Source: Candidatus Omnitrophota bacterium
GTDB taxonomy: Bacteria > Omnitrophota > Gorgyraeia > 2-01-FULL-45-10
DNA length: 33,894 nt
Direction: 5' to 3'
Assembly (NCBI GenBank): GCA_016929115.1
Contig: JAFGJL010000024.1
Location: forward strand, 1-33,894
The translations under genes were made by a program, and so were the position numbers. The notes under the pieces were generated by a model. It was not told the origin of the DNA. It was given only the letters and a program-made list of their open reading frames with translations, and did no database searches. Positions 1 through 8,034 of the stretch are shown here, piece after piece (positions within the stretch are counted from its first letter, which is position 1; each line of letters begins with the position of its first letter).

Positions 1-3000
1 GTCGCGCCGATATTGTTCCCGTCTATTCTGGCGGTATCCAGCCTGTCTTTTGTGTTATCCCAGGCAACGGCCCCGAACTCATCGCCGCCGATCCTGAATA
101 CGGCCTCCATGTCCTGCAAGGACGGGTTTTCGAATATGTAGTTGATGAGGGCCTTGAAATTATCGTTACCCCTGAAGATGCCGTCGCGCTCCGATATGTT
201 CTTTGACCTGTAGAGGACCATCTTCATTATGAGCGCCCTCCTGGCCACTTCAACATCCGCAGCCACGCCTCGGGCCAGCGCATCTTGATAATTTTTGATC
301 AATATTTCATAGGTATTGGCGGCGTCATATTGTTCATGTATGGGGGCATGGACGCCGGCATATTCATTGCTTAATCCGTAACGCTCGTCGAGCTCGTATT
401 CCTTGCGCGCCTTATCCGAATAGACGCCAAGGCCGCTTTGCCGCCTGACCTTCGCGCCGCTCTCATCCGTAAGGCTTAAAAGTTTTTTCATCTCCTCCCC
501 AGCCCTGCCCGCATCGCCTTTCATGGCCGCTTCCAGAAAGCTCTTATAGTAAGGGCTGAACCTAAGCTGGACGGCCTTCGCCACTTTCGAGGCTTGCCCT
601 CCCAGCTCGTCCGCCAATGCCGGCGCCTTTTCAGGCGAGGTTGCGCTGGTTGTGACTTCGGACAACCCTCCGTACATGTTTACCATATCGATGCCTATCT
701 CCTTAAGCATGCGCTCATAGACTTGAGGAGCAACTTCCTTGTCAAGATACGGCAGGATAGTCTCGCCAACGTCTTTTATTACCGCACGCTTGAATGCCAG
801 GTCCTCCTCGGTCTTTGGGTCGATGACCCTGTTGAGCGCCTTCTGGATACCCTGCTTTTGAGCTTCCGTGCTCACGCCCTTGAATATAAGGAAATATTCG
901 GGCCCCATATTATAGACCTCGCAAGTCACGCCCGGTGCCTCGCGCGCCAAGGCCCGATTGAAATGCTCCTGGAACAAGCGGCCTATGACATCAAGGGCCG
1001 CATCGCCCAGCGCGTGGCTGCCGACGCCGAGCCTCTTGCCCATATCGTTAAAATCGCCCTTAAAGTTCTGTATCTTGAAATAACCGACCTGGACCCCTTT
1101 CGAGCGCTGCAGGGCAGCGACCAACCTCTCTTCATACGCATCCCTGTTGTCGAGCGCTCCCGGCGCCCTCCTAGACTGGAACGCCAGTCTCTCGATGCCC
1201 TTCGCCAGCTTGGCTTCATTCGCTTTTTCTTCAGGCGTGAGCTGCCGCACCGCTGCCGTGTCCATGACCACAAGGGTTGTGTCGTCCTCCGACCTTGGCC
1301 CGCGCAGCAGCCGCGCCATCTCAGCGATGCCCGCGCCTTTCTTTATCGCATCCGAGGCTTTTTGCTCAAAGGCTTCGTCAGCGTCGACGGGCAATATCTG
1401 TCCGGTATTCTCATCCACCTTGTGGAACAGGGCGCTCTCAAATCTGCCGTCCTTTTCGTTCCAGACCCTGGCAGGAGCTTCGGAAAGCCCGTCGCTGAAA
1501 AGGACGGCGTAGCGGGCGTTCCTGCTGATCACGACGCTTGCCCTCTTCGGAGATAGCTTTGTAAGCGGGCCGAGGCCGACACCTACGGTCGCATTGTCCA
1601 CCTTCGTCGGACTGTCAAGCATCTTCCCCTTGTCATCCATTATCATGACATTATGGCTGCCGGCGGAAAGGCGATAGGCTGTACCTGTTGCGGCATCGAC
1701 GATGACAATGGTATATGTCATGAAGTCGGCTATTGACCTGTTGGTCTTTTGGGTGAACGCAAGCGCGGCCTCCTGGAGGCAGCCGTAATAATCCATCAGC
1801 GCTTGCGATACCATCCTCTCGTCGCCCTTGGCCTCGGCTATGGCGTCCATCAGCGTCTTTTTGTACTTTGCCTCGAATATAGCGGGTGCGTTGATATCCC
1901 TGTAGGCATCCTTATATTCCTTTATCCCGCCTTTATATTTTGCTTTTTCTTCGGCGGGAAGGTTATTGAACGCCTCGACAAGGTCACTTACGACCACAAG
2001 CCACGGCGAAGCCATTATCCCGTGCCCCATGGCGTCAGCTATCTGCATGACGGTGAACCGCCCGTCCGAGGTTCTTTCCTGCCTGTGCCAGTCGCCGCCG
2101 ATGCCCTGCAGCTGTTTGTGATATACGCCGATACCGGGGACTACCCTCTCGAGCGCTTTTTGCATCGCTTCCTGATGCGCCATCGATTGGTTATCGGTGA
2201 TCTCCAGCAGTTCGTTGGCGCTAGCGATATCGCCGTTGTCGAAGAAAAATACGCGAGCCTGCATCATTTCGGTCCGTTCGGTGCTCGTTAATTTCGCGCC
2301 TCGCTTTACCCTCGCTTTGTCGAGGGCTGCGTACGCGTCCATGGCGCCTTCAAGGTATCCGCCGAACGTCTTGTAGGCCAGTAAGTTCCCCAGGTCCCTC
2401 ATGCCATCGTTAAAGGATATGCCGGCGTTGCGCATAAGCCTGGCCGCGTATAGGGCGTCGCGGCTCAACTGGGCGGTTTCGAATTCTTTTCCTGTCTGCC
2501 CTGAGAGCTCGTGCGAAAGCTCATGCACGAGGCCCATGCTGAGCACGATCCTCCTCGTCTCTCTTTTCGCTATCCTTGTGATAGCCCTGTTCACGCCTAT
2601 AAAACCGTTATAGAGGTGGTCTTCAAACATATGGGTGGAGGAATCCAGCATGGTCATGACCAGCGTGGGAGGCAGCCTGTTTATGTCGCCTTCTTTACCA
2701 AGCCTTGCCAGGGCTTCGGAGATAAGGTTGCCCACATCCTCTTCGGATAATTGCAATTCCTCGTCGACCACTACTTTCAGCGGCCGCTTATTGACCGTAG
2801 GCATTATCTCGAGCGCTATTCCCGCCGCTTTCAGGCGCTCGCCGAAGGTCTCCACGCCTGCAGGGTCCTTGAATTCCGCTTTTATACGCCTGCCTAACAC
2901 CACCTTCTCCGACTCGCGCCCCGCGCCTGTCTTCAGCTCCATCGCTTCGGCATGGGCGACGGGCCCTGTGGGCGGTGTGAAAAGGACAAGCTCCTCGGCT

Positions 3001-6000
3001 TTGCTGTAGGGAATGCCTTGCTCGGCCATCATCCTTAATATGGACGCATAAGGGGCTATATCTTTTCTGACCTGCAGTATCGTCGTGCCGCCCTTTTCGC
3101 GTTTCAGGGCCTTCTCCTCCGCCTCTCGCGCGAAGAAGTCGTTTATCCCTTCGCGCACCGCGCTTATAACCAAGTTGTTCAGCTCATTATCGTTCTCGTC
3201 CGTGTAAAATCCGTCCCCCACGTACATCCTGCGCAACTGCTCCATCAGGACTTCCAGCGTTGAGCGTTGGGCCATGCCGAGGTCGACATACTGGACAGGC
3301 TCTCCCATAGCCCGGGCGTTTTCCCTTCGCACAAGGTTCTTTCCGTATAGGTCCGAGATGGAGACGCCCTTATCGTTATCGAATGTCAGGAGCCAGCCCC
3401 TGATAACTGTCTTGACGGCATCGCGGTACGCCGCCTTTCTCTGTTGCGGGTCGGAGATCTCATCCAAAGCTACGCCGTCAAGGAATTCGCCGAAGGAAAA
3501 GGCACCTATCCGGTTATCGCTTAACTGGTTGTAGAAACTTCGCGGATCCCCCTTGTCGCGTTCCGCATCCGCGAACTCCTTGGCGCTTACCATACCCTTA
3601 ACGAAAATGGCGACACCATCCAGCTCGCGGAAGTCCCTAAACTGCTTCACCTCTTTATCAGCTATCTCTGCTATGCTAGGCTGCTCCCGCTCGAAAGCAT
3701 GGTAGCCGGGCGTCCTGTAGACACGCAAGCCGAACACCGCGGGTTTTCCATCGACCATAGCTTCAACCCGAAAAACGTCTTTCTCCGCGCCGCTGCGTAT
3801 GTATGAAACGCGGGTGACGACGATCGTGCCCGCGAGCGGATATAACGCCTTTATCCCCTGCGTGCCCTGCACCTCGCTGCCGATAAGCTGCCGTATAATC
3901 GCCTCGTATTGTGAGTTATTGATCTTTCTTGTGACGCCATCCTCTTTGAGCTCGAATTTGACGACTGGATCCAGGCGGACAGGTTGAGCGCCTTGAGACG
4001 GCATTGCCGCAGCCTGCATGTAATCCCGCATGGTCGCGCGCCGTTCGGCCCGGGCCATGGCCCAGACGGGCTTATCCAGCATGGCAGCGGCTCCATCGAG
4101 TGGTGGAAGCTCGTTGCCCGGCTTCCAGCTTTCCGCTGCCTCGGCTATGAAATGGTCGCCGGTGATACCTGCGACGGCCTCATGCACTATGAGATCGGCT
4201 ATTTTCTTGGCGTCCGAAGCGTACTTAGCATTGATATGTATGCCCTGTCCGCCGGCGTGGGCGTCAAAAACCGCGTTGCCCACATCCACCAGATTTATAT
4301 CCAGTTCGCCGCTCTGGACCTGCCGCGCGATCTCGTTCAATTTATCGGCGTTTACCCGGTTCTGTCTCGAGAGCGCCCCCGCCATTGCCCGGATACGCTT
4401 CGCGGCTTCTGCGCGCATCGCGGCATCTACTGCTATCGCCTTTCCTGCCCGATACGCCTCCCTTATAGGCCTATCGATGTCGACCTGATGGACGCGATCG
4501 ACCAGACGGGCAAGTGACATAGTAACAGTCTTTCCACTATCCCCGAACATAAGCATTTTTCCGTCGGGAAGCGTAATCCGCACCGTTCGCCCCTTTACGA
4601 GTTGCCTTTGCACATATATTGCCGCCCGGAATGCGATTATCTTGTTATCGCCCCAGACCGGGGCCATGGCAGTCGATAACATGCTTGCAACCTGTATAGA
4701 TGACATGGAAGCGATAGCGCGATAGAGATCGCCCGTCATATCGCTTTCCGTACCGGCTAACAGGCTGAAATAGGGACACACATATCCTTCTTCGCTCCTG
4801 AAAGTTGGTACTATCGATATATAAGATATGTTGCTCTTCCTGAAGAGGTCGCAAAGGTTTTCCGTGTGAAATCCGCCCGTGACGATGATGGCGGCCTTGA
4901 GCTTTTCGCCACCAAATATTATATTTCGTAGGAACGCATCATCTCTCTTGAACGAGTAGTCATAAAATGAACCTATCTTCTCGATATATACGTTGATGGA
5001 TGTAATATCGTTGTCAAGCTTGGCCTGGATAGAGTATTTCGGAGCTTCGCGGTCGACAAAACGGATGTAGTTATTTATGTCAAAACGGTCCTTGTGCGCG
5101 AGGTAGTATTTATAATCGTCACGCGTGATTTTTATTTCAAAGATGTTCTTCATTATTATAAGGTCTTTGCATAGCTCGGCAAGATGGCGCTGCGTATCGT
5201 TCTCGCAGAGGGACTGCCGTACGGCCTCCTCAAGCCGGGCCATCTCGTCGTTAAGAGCGGCTTTATCGATCATCTCATACATGGAAACGTAGCCGATATA
5301 GGCATTCAGTTTCGGGTAATCCTTAATATTAGCCTCTACCCCCCTAGCCTTCTTTATAAGATAAAGATAGAATTCGCTCGGGCCCAGCCTTCCTTCCTTG
5401 AACTCGAGCGTCATCGCCATGAGCTCTTTTAGGTCCTTCTTCGACATGGACTTCTGGAGCTTATCGATGAGGGCGTCTCGCTCGATGTCGGCCTTCTTGA
5501 AATTTATGAACTTCTCCCTGTCCAGCGCCTGTTTGAGCTGGCCTATAGCGGGGAATGACCCAAGCGTCACGCCTTTCTTGTCGGCGTACCCCAGTAGGGT
5601 CTCAAGATAATCCTTGAACTCCATACCCTGTTCCTTATAGGCATTATGGGCGATGTCAAAATCGATGAGATCCTTTGAGTATATCCTGGGCTTCAGGTTG
5701 GTCAATATGTGGCGAAGCGACTGCAGCCACTTGTCGACCTTTGTTTTATAGGCCAGGGAATCCCTGTAGACAGCCAGGTTATCCAGGTAAAGATCGGGGT
5801 CTTCCACGCCCCAGAGCTTTACTTTGCCCGGGTTGTTGACGGCAAAGGACTCGCCACCGTTCAAAAGGCCTTCTTTAACGAAATAGTCTGTCACCTTTGC
5901 CCGGTCTTTGGGGTCTCTTATCTCCGTAAATAACGAAAGATCATATTCCCCTGAGCCGCCCTCGAGGTTTACCGACTCGATCCCGTATTCGTTCGCAAAA

Positions 6001-6335
6001 TAACCAACCAGATCAGAGATACTACGCTGCGCATAATAGTTGCAATGGGCATCTTGTATCTGAATGACGATCTTCCTGCCGGTTCCCATGAACGAATCTT
6101 TGACGTAGCCCAGGTATGCAGGCACCACGATCGCCTCGAGGCGCGATTCTCCGGATGGGCCTGAGCCGCCAGAACTAGCGGAGCTGACGCGAGAAAGCTC
6201 CGGCACTGTCCTGGCAGCCCAGGCTATGTCATATGATGCCTGACTAAACAAAAAAGCCACCAAGGTAAACGCTGTAACCAGCGTTTTTAGTGGCTTTTTG
6301 TATATGGATATCCAAGATCTCGCGTCTAATCTCAT
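1..6335 (-). CDS. Giant multidomain exported signalling protein (partial, C-terminus outside window)
   Basis: One frame stays open for 2,111 codons from the ATG at 6335 to the window edge. Start chosen because GGAGG lies 5 nt upstream; an in-frame ATG 12 nt earlier lacks such a site. Residues 1-38 form a signal peptide or anchor (hydrophobic 18-35). Residues about 88-515 resemble TraB/ChaN/Tiki proteins (D95, H97, E125, H490 in TGGFHT). H718-E719 and H728 lie in an HEAVAG-type motif. Residues about 800-1060 look like a degenerate protein kinase: D995-L-Y-G-K-N1000 as catalytic loop and D1018 in VDLG as the DFG equivalent. HELSH at 1271-1275 is an HExxH zinc motif. Residues about 1395-1690 are a SpoIIE/PP2C phosphatase (GGD 1413-1415, D1434 in DAMGHG, D1615 in FSDGLSEA, D1684/D1685). 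A degenerate GGDEF (MGPEYF, 1810-1815) precedes an intact RIGGDEF (2083-2087) without an RxxD inhibitory site. Domain motifs are seen; overall function is unknown. Confidence 0.85.
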   Translation of the reverse strand, partial: MRLDARSWISIYKKPLKTLVTAFTLVAFLFSQASYDIAWAARTVPELSRVSSASSGGSGPSGESRLEAIVVPAYLGYVKDSFMGTGRKIVIQIQDAHCNYYAQRSISDLVGYFANEYGIESVNLEGGSGEYDLSLFTEIRDPKDRAKVTDYFVKEGLLNGGESFAVNNPGKVKLWGVEDPDLYLDNLAVYRDSLAYKTKVDKWLQSLRHILTNLKPRIYSKDLIDFDIAHNAYKEQGMEFKDYLETLLGYADKKGVTLGSFPAIGQLKQALDREKFINFKKADIERDALIDKLQKSMSKKDLKELMAMTLEFKEGRLGPSEFYLYLIKKARGVEANIKDYPKLNAYIGYVSMYEMIDKAALNDEMARLEEAVRQSLCENDTQRHLAELCKDLIIMKNIFEIKITRDDYKYYLAHKDRFDINNYIRFVDREAPKYSIQAKLDNDITSINVYIEKIGSFYDYSFKRDDAFLRNIIFGGEKLKAAIIVTGGFHTENLCDLFRKSNISYISIVPTFRSEEGYVCPYFSLLAGTESDMTGDLYRAIASMSSIQVASMLSTAMAPVWGDNKIIAFRAAIYVQRQLVKGRTVRITLPDGKMLMFGDSGKTVTMSLARLVDRVHQVDIDRPIREAYRAGKAIAVDAAMRAEAAKRIRAMAGALSRQNRVNADKLNEIARQVQSGELDINLVDVGNAVFDAHAGGQGIHINAKYASDAKKIADLIVHEAVAGITGDHFIAEAAESWKPGNELPPLDGAAAMLDKPVWAMARAERRATMRDYMQAAAMPSQGAQPVRLDPVVKFELKEDGVTRKINNSQYEAIIRQLIGSEVQGTQGIKALYPLAGTIVVTRVSYIRSGAEKDVFRVEAMVDGKPAVFGLRVYRTPGYHAFEREQPSIAEIADKEVKQFRDFRELDGVAIFVKGMVSAKEFADAERDKGDPRSFYNQLSDNRIGAFSFGEFLDGVALDEISDPQQRKAAYRDAVKTVIRGWLLTFDNDKGVSISDLYGKNLVRRENARAMGEPVQYVDLGMAQRSTLEVLMEQLRRMYVGDGFYTDENDNELNNLVISAVREGINDFFAREAEEKALKREKGGTTILQVRKDIAPYASILRMMAEQGIPYSKAEELVLFTPPTGPVAHAEAMELKTGAGRESEKVVLGRRIKAEFKDPAGVETFGERLKAAGIALEIMPTVNKRPLKVVVDEELQLSEEDVGNLISEALARLGKEGDINRLPPTLVMTMLDSSTHMFEDHLYNGFIGVNRAITRIAKRETRRIVLSMGLVHELSHELSGQTGKEFETAQLSRDALYAARLMRNAGISFNDGMRDLGNLLAYKTFGGYLEGAMDAYAALDKARVKRGAKLTSTERTEMMQARVFFFDNGDIASANELLEITDNQSMAHQEAMQKALERVVPGIGVYHKQLQGIGGDWHRQERTSDGRFTVMQIADAMGHGIMASPWLVVVSDLVEAFNNLPAEEKAKYKGGIKEYKDAYRDINAPAIFEAKYKKTLMDAIAEAKGDERMVSQALMDYYGCLQEAALAFTQKTNRSIADFMTYTIVIVDAATGTAYRLSAGSHNVMIMDDKGKMLDSPTKVDNATVGVGLGPLTKLSPKRASVVISRNARYAVLFSDGLSEAPARVWNEKDGRFESALFHKVDENTGQILPVDADEAFEQKASDAIKKGAGIAEMARLLRGPRSEDDTTLVVMDTAAVRQLTPEEKANEAKLAKGIERLAFQSRRAPGALDNRDAYEERLVAALQRSKGVQVGYFKIQNFKGDFNDMGKRLGVGSHALGDAALDVIGRLFQEHFNRALAREAPGVTCEVYNMGPEYFLIFKGVSTEAQKQGIQKALNRVIDPKTEEDLAFKRAVIKDVGETILPYLDKEVAPQVYERMLKEIGIDMVNMYGGLSEVTTSATSPEKAPALADELGGQASKVAKAVQLRFSPYYKSFLEAAMKGDAGRAGEEMKKLLSLTDESGAKVRRQSGLGVYSDKARKEYELDERYGLSNEYAGVHAPIHEQYDAANTYEILIKNYQDALARGVAADVEVARRALIMKMVLYRSKNISERDGIFRGNDNFKALINYIFENPSLQDMEAVFRIGGDEFGAVAWDNTKDRLDTARIDGNNIGA
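6250..6299 (-). terminator. Intrinsic-terminator-like hairpin inside the 5' coding region of the giant gene
   Basis: A 10-bp perfect outer stem (6251-6260 with 6290-6299, AAAAAGCCAC/GTGGCTTTTT) encloses an 8-bp inner stem (6267-6274 with 6279-6286) with a 4-nt loop. On the minus-strand transcript it ends in six U. It starts about 34 nt after the first base of the start codon and encodes part of the hydrophobic signal segment. Structure seen; a role in premature termination or attenuation is inferred. Confidence 0.6.
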
Positions 6336-6340
6336 CTTGG

Positions 6341-6345
6341 CCTCC
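6341..6345 (-). promoter_or_regulatory. Ribosome binding site deciding the start of the giant gene
   Basis: GGAGG on the minus strand, 5 nt before the ATG at 6335. An in-frame ATG at 6347 overlaps this site and has no comparable sequence upstream, so 6335 is preferred. Confidence 0.6.
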
Positions 6346-6362
6346 ATGGCCGAACTTACTAA

Positions 6363-6405
6363 AACTTTTTAAATAGTTGCCAAAAAAATAACTTTTTGAT
6401 TAGTT
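6363..6405. repeat. Tandem near-palindromic 16-nt repeat in the leader of the giant gene
   Basis: AACTTTTTAAATAGTT (6363-6378) and AACTTTTTGATTAGTT (6390-6405) match at 14 of 16 positions and are 27 nt apart start to start. Each has AACT/AGTT inverted ends. They lie between the predicted promoter and the start codon of the giant gene, a plausible place for a repressor or an RNA-level control site. No regulator can be named. Confidence 0.45.
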
Positions 6406-6450
6406 AAGTTTACGCTTATTTACGTTTACACACCTCCTTACTCACTTATA

Positions 6451-6478
6451 ATTATATCATGTATGAGGGAGAATTCAA
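6451..6478 (-). promoter_or_regulatory. Predicted sigma70-like promoter for the giant gene
   Basis: On the minus strand TATAAT (6451-6456) is preceded by TGA, giving an extended -10 element. TTGAAT (6473-6478) fits a -35 at 16 bp spacing. The transcript would have a leader of roughly 110 nt. An orphan AAGGAGG (6433-6439) lies just downstream of the expected transcription start without a usable start codon beside it. Confidence 0.5.
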
Positions 6479-6520
6479 ATCATAAATATTACTTTTTTAT
6501 AGCCTAACATGCTCTGCAAA

Positions 6521-6560
6521 TTTAAAAGCCCGACGGTTTTAAGTTCATCGGGCTTTTAAA
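6521..6560 (-). terminator. Intrinsic terminator after the tRNA-Thr/tRNA-Tyr pair
   Basis: A 13-bp perfect inverted repeat (6521-6533 with 6548-6560; core AGCCCGA/TCGGGCT) with a 14-nt loop and A/T-rich outer arms giving a U-tract. It lies a few bases beyond the tRNA-Tyr CCA end and separates the upstream operon from the giant gene's promoter. The symmetric arms could act in both directions. Confidence 0.75.
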
Positions 6561-6564
6561 GTTA

Positions 6565-6650
6565 TGGTGGTGAGAGAAGGATTCGAACCTTCGAAGGCTT
6601 TCGCCGCCAGATTTACAGTCTGGTCCATTTGGCCGCTATGGTATCTCACC
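6565..6650 (-). tRNA. tRNA-Tyr (anticodon GTA)
   Basis: Class II tRNA of 86 nt. The acceptor GGTGAGA pairs with TCTCACC, discriminator A, and CCA is encoded. The anticodon stem CCAGA/TCTGG carries loop CTGTAAA with GTA. A long variable arm and the T-loop GGTTCGAATCC are present; the long variable arm is expected for bacterial tRNA-Tyr. Confidence 0.95.
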
Positions 6651-6716
6651 GGAAACAACAACTTCTTGGGGCTTGCCATACGAACCCCGAGTCGGCTACT
6701 CCTCGATGGCGTAGTA

Positions 6717-6792
6717 TGGAGCTAGCAGAGGGAATCGAACCCCCGACACCCGGTTTACAAAACCGGTGCTCTACCTGCTGAGCTATGCTAGC
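6717..6792 (-). tRNA. tRNA-Thr (anticodon TGT)
   Basis: A 76-nt tRNA including encoded CCA. Acceptor GCTAGCA pairs with TGCTAGC; the D-arm contains TAGCTCAG. Anticodon stem CCGGT/ACCGG carries loop TTTGTAA with TGT; the T-arm is GGGGGTTCGATTCCC. Its first 10 nt overlap the end of nnrD. A 66-nt spacer separates it from tRNA-Tyr, so the two are probably one transcript. Confidence 0.95.
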
Positions 6793-7646
6793 GTCTTCAA
6801 TGCTTCGGGTAGCTTATCTAAAAGATCGGTCGCGATAAGCGCTAGGACGCCCTTATCCTTCATCGCTATATCGCCTGCCAGGCCGTGGATATACACGCCC
6901 AAAACTGCCGCGGTGAAAGTATCGAGGCCCTGCGCGATGAAAGCCGCTATGATGCCTGTTAACACATCGCCGGTGCCGCCTGACGCCATACCCGCATTGC
7001 CGGTCTCGTTTACATGGCAATCGCCGGTCGGGCTGGCTACGATAGTGCGATACCCCTTCAAAACCAGAACAGTATTATACTCACGGGCGAAGTTGAGCGC
7101 AATATCTTTTCGGTCCGTCTGGACATCGGCTGAATCTTTCCCAGTCAATCTTGCCATCTCTCCGGGATGAGGCGTAAGGACATGCGGAGCCTGGACCTGT
7201 TTCAACTCCTCGATCTGGCCGGCGAATGCATTCAGGCCGTCCGCATCAATGACAAGTGGCTTGTCGCATTTCTTTGTAAAACTGCGCACCAGGTTCTGTG
7301 TCTCCTTGTTCTGGGAGATGCCGGGCCCTATCGCGATACAGTTGCATCTTTCGGAAAAATTCAACAACGCCTTTTCGGCGAGCAGGCTCAGAGAGGAATC
7401 TTTCGTCTCGAAGAACGGTTTGACCATCACCTCCGTAAGCTTCGCCGCCAGGATAGGGTATATGCCCTTCCCTACGGCCAGCGTCACGAGGCCGGCGCCC
7501 GAAAGGACGGCAGCCTGGCTCGTGAGATAAGCCGCGCCCGTATAGCCGGCAGAGCCGGCAATCGCAAGGACATGGCCGAAGTCGCCTTTATGAGCGTCGG
7601 GTGAGCGCTTCGGGAACCTCGCTATCATTTGCTGTATCGTTTCCAT
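6783..7646 (-). CDS. nnrD: ADP-dependent (S)-NAD(P)H-hydrate dehydratase
   Basis: Predicted to repair hydrated NAD(P)HX to NAD(P)H with ADP. The 287-aa protein matches the YjeF C-terminal (ribokinase-like) family: glycine-rich N-terminal strand (AIAGSAGYTGAA, about 29-40), GPGI near 107-110, LTPHPGEMARL (157-167) and NAGMASGGTGD (217-227) with the presumed catalytic D227. The N-terminal epimerase half (NnrE), fused in many bacteria, is missing, so this is a stand-alone dehydratase. The start lies 1 nt after the acpS stop, pointing to translational coupling. Its TAG stop at 6783-6785 lies inside the acceptor stem of the downstream tRNA-Thr, so tRNA processing must cut within the last codons of this mRNA. 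Confidence 0.93.
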   Translation of the reverse strand: METIQQMIARFPKRSPDAHKGDFGHVLAIAGSAGYTGAAYLTSQAAVLSGAGLVTLAVGKGIYPILAAKLTEVMVKPFFETKDSSLSLLAEKALLNFSERCNCIAIGPGISQNKETQNLVRSFTKKCDKPLVIDADGLNAFAGQIEELKQVQAPHVLTPHPGEMARLTGKDSADVQTDRKDIALNFAREYNTVLVLKGYRTIVASPTGDCHVNETGNAGMASGGTGDVLTGIIAAFIAQGLDTFTAAVLGVYIHGLAGDIAMKDKGVLALIATDLLDKLPEALKTLA

Positions 7647-7647
7647 G

Positions 7648-8034
7648 CTATCTTTCCTTTTTAAGCAATATCGCCTGGGCTACAGCGTAATTATGCGAGT
7701 GGGACATGCTGATGATCACATCAGCTATCTTCCGCCTTCTCTTCAGGGCGAGGGCATCACCGCTGAAACGTATGGACGGTCTTCCATCTTCGTTGTTCAC
7801 AACCTCTATATCCGTCCACCTGAGCGGATGCGCCCGCGGCGCTCCGAAGGCCTTGATGACCGCTTCCTTTGCGGCGAAGCGAGCCGCGAAATGCTGCGGC
7901 GCGAACCTTTTCGAATTTGAGTAGGCAATCTCCCGGGCGGTGAAGACCTTCTCTAGAAAGCTCCTACCCCACTTCTCGACCGCTTCTTTCATGCGGGGTA
8001 TCTCGACAATGTCCACGCCTGCGCCTGATATCAT
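7648..8034 (-). CDS. acpS: Holo-[acyl-carrier-protein] synthase
   Basis: Transfers 4'-phosphopantetheine from CoA to acyl carrier protein. The 128 residues match the usual AcpS size. The Mg-binding aspartate sits in GVDIVEI (D8) and the catalytic glutamate in ARFAAKEAVIKAFG (E57). The ATG overlaps the pdxJ stop by 4 nt (ATGA), and nnrD follows after 1 nt. This pairing with an NAD(P)HX repair gene is common in bacteria. It uses CoA, linking loosely to panB/panE elsewhere in the window. Confidence 0.95.
   Translation of the reverse strand: MISGAGVDIVEIPRMKEAVEKWGRSFLEKVFTAREIAYSNSKRFAPQHFAARFAAKEAVIKAFGAPRAHPLRWTDIEVVNNEDGRPSIRFSGDALALKRRRKIADVIISMSHSHNYAVAQAILLKKER

Noticed and set aside
594-6100. 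Many plus-strand open frames of 60-320 codons
   Set aside because: All are antisense to the continuous minus-strand giant gene, have low-complexity or arginine-rich translations and show no family motifs.
6676-6719. CCATAC/GTATGG inverted repeat between the two tRNAs as a regulatory hairpin
   Set aside because: Only 6 bp with a 32-nt loop and partly made of the tRNA-Thr CCA end; easily chance.
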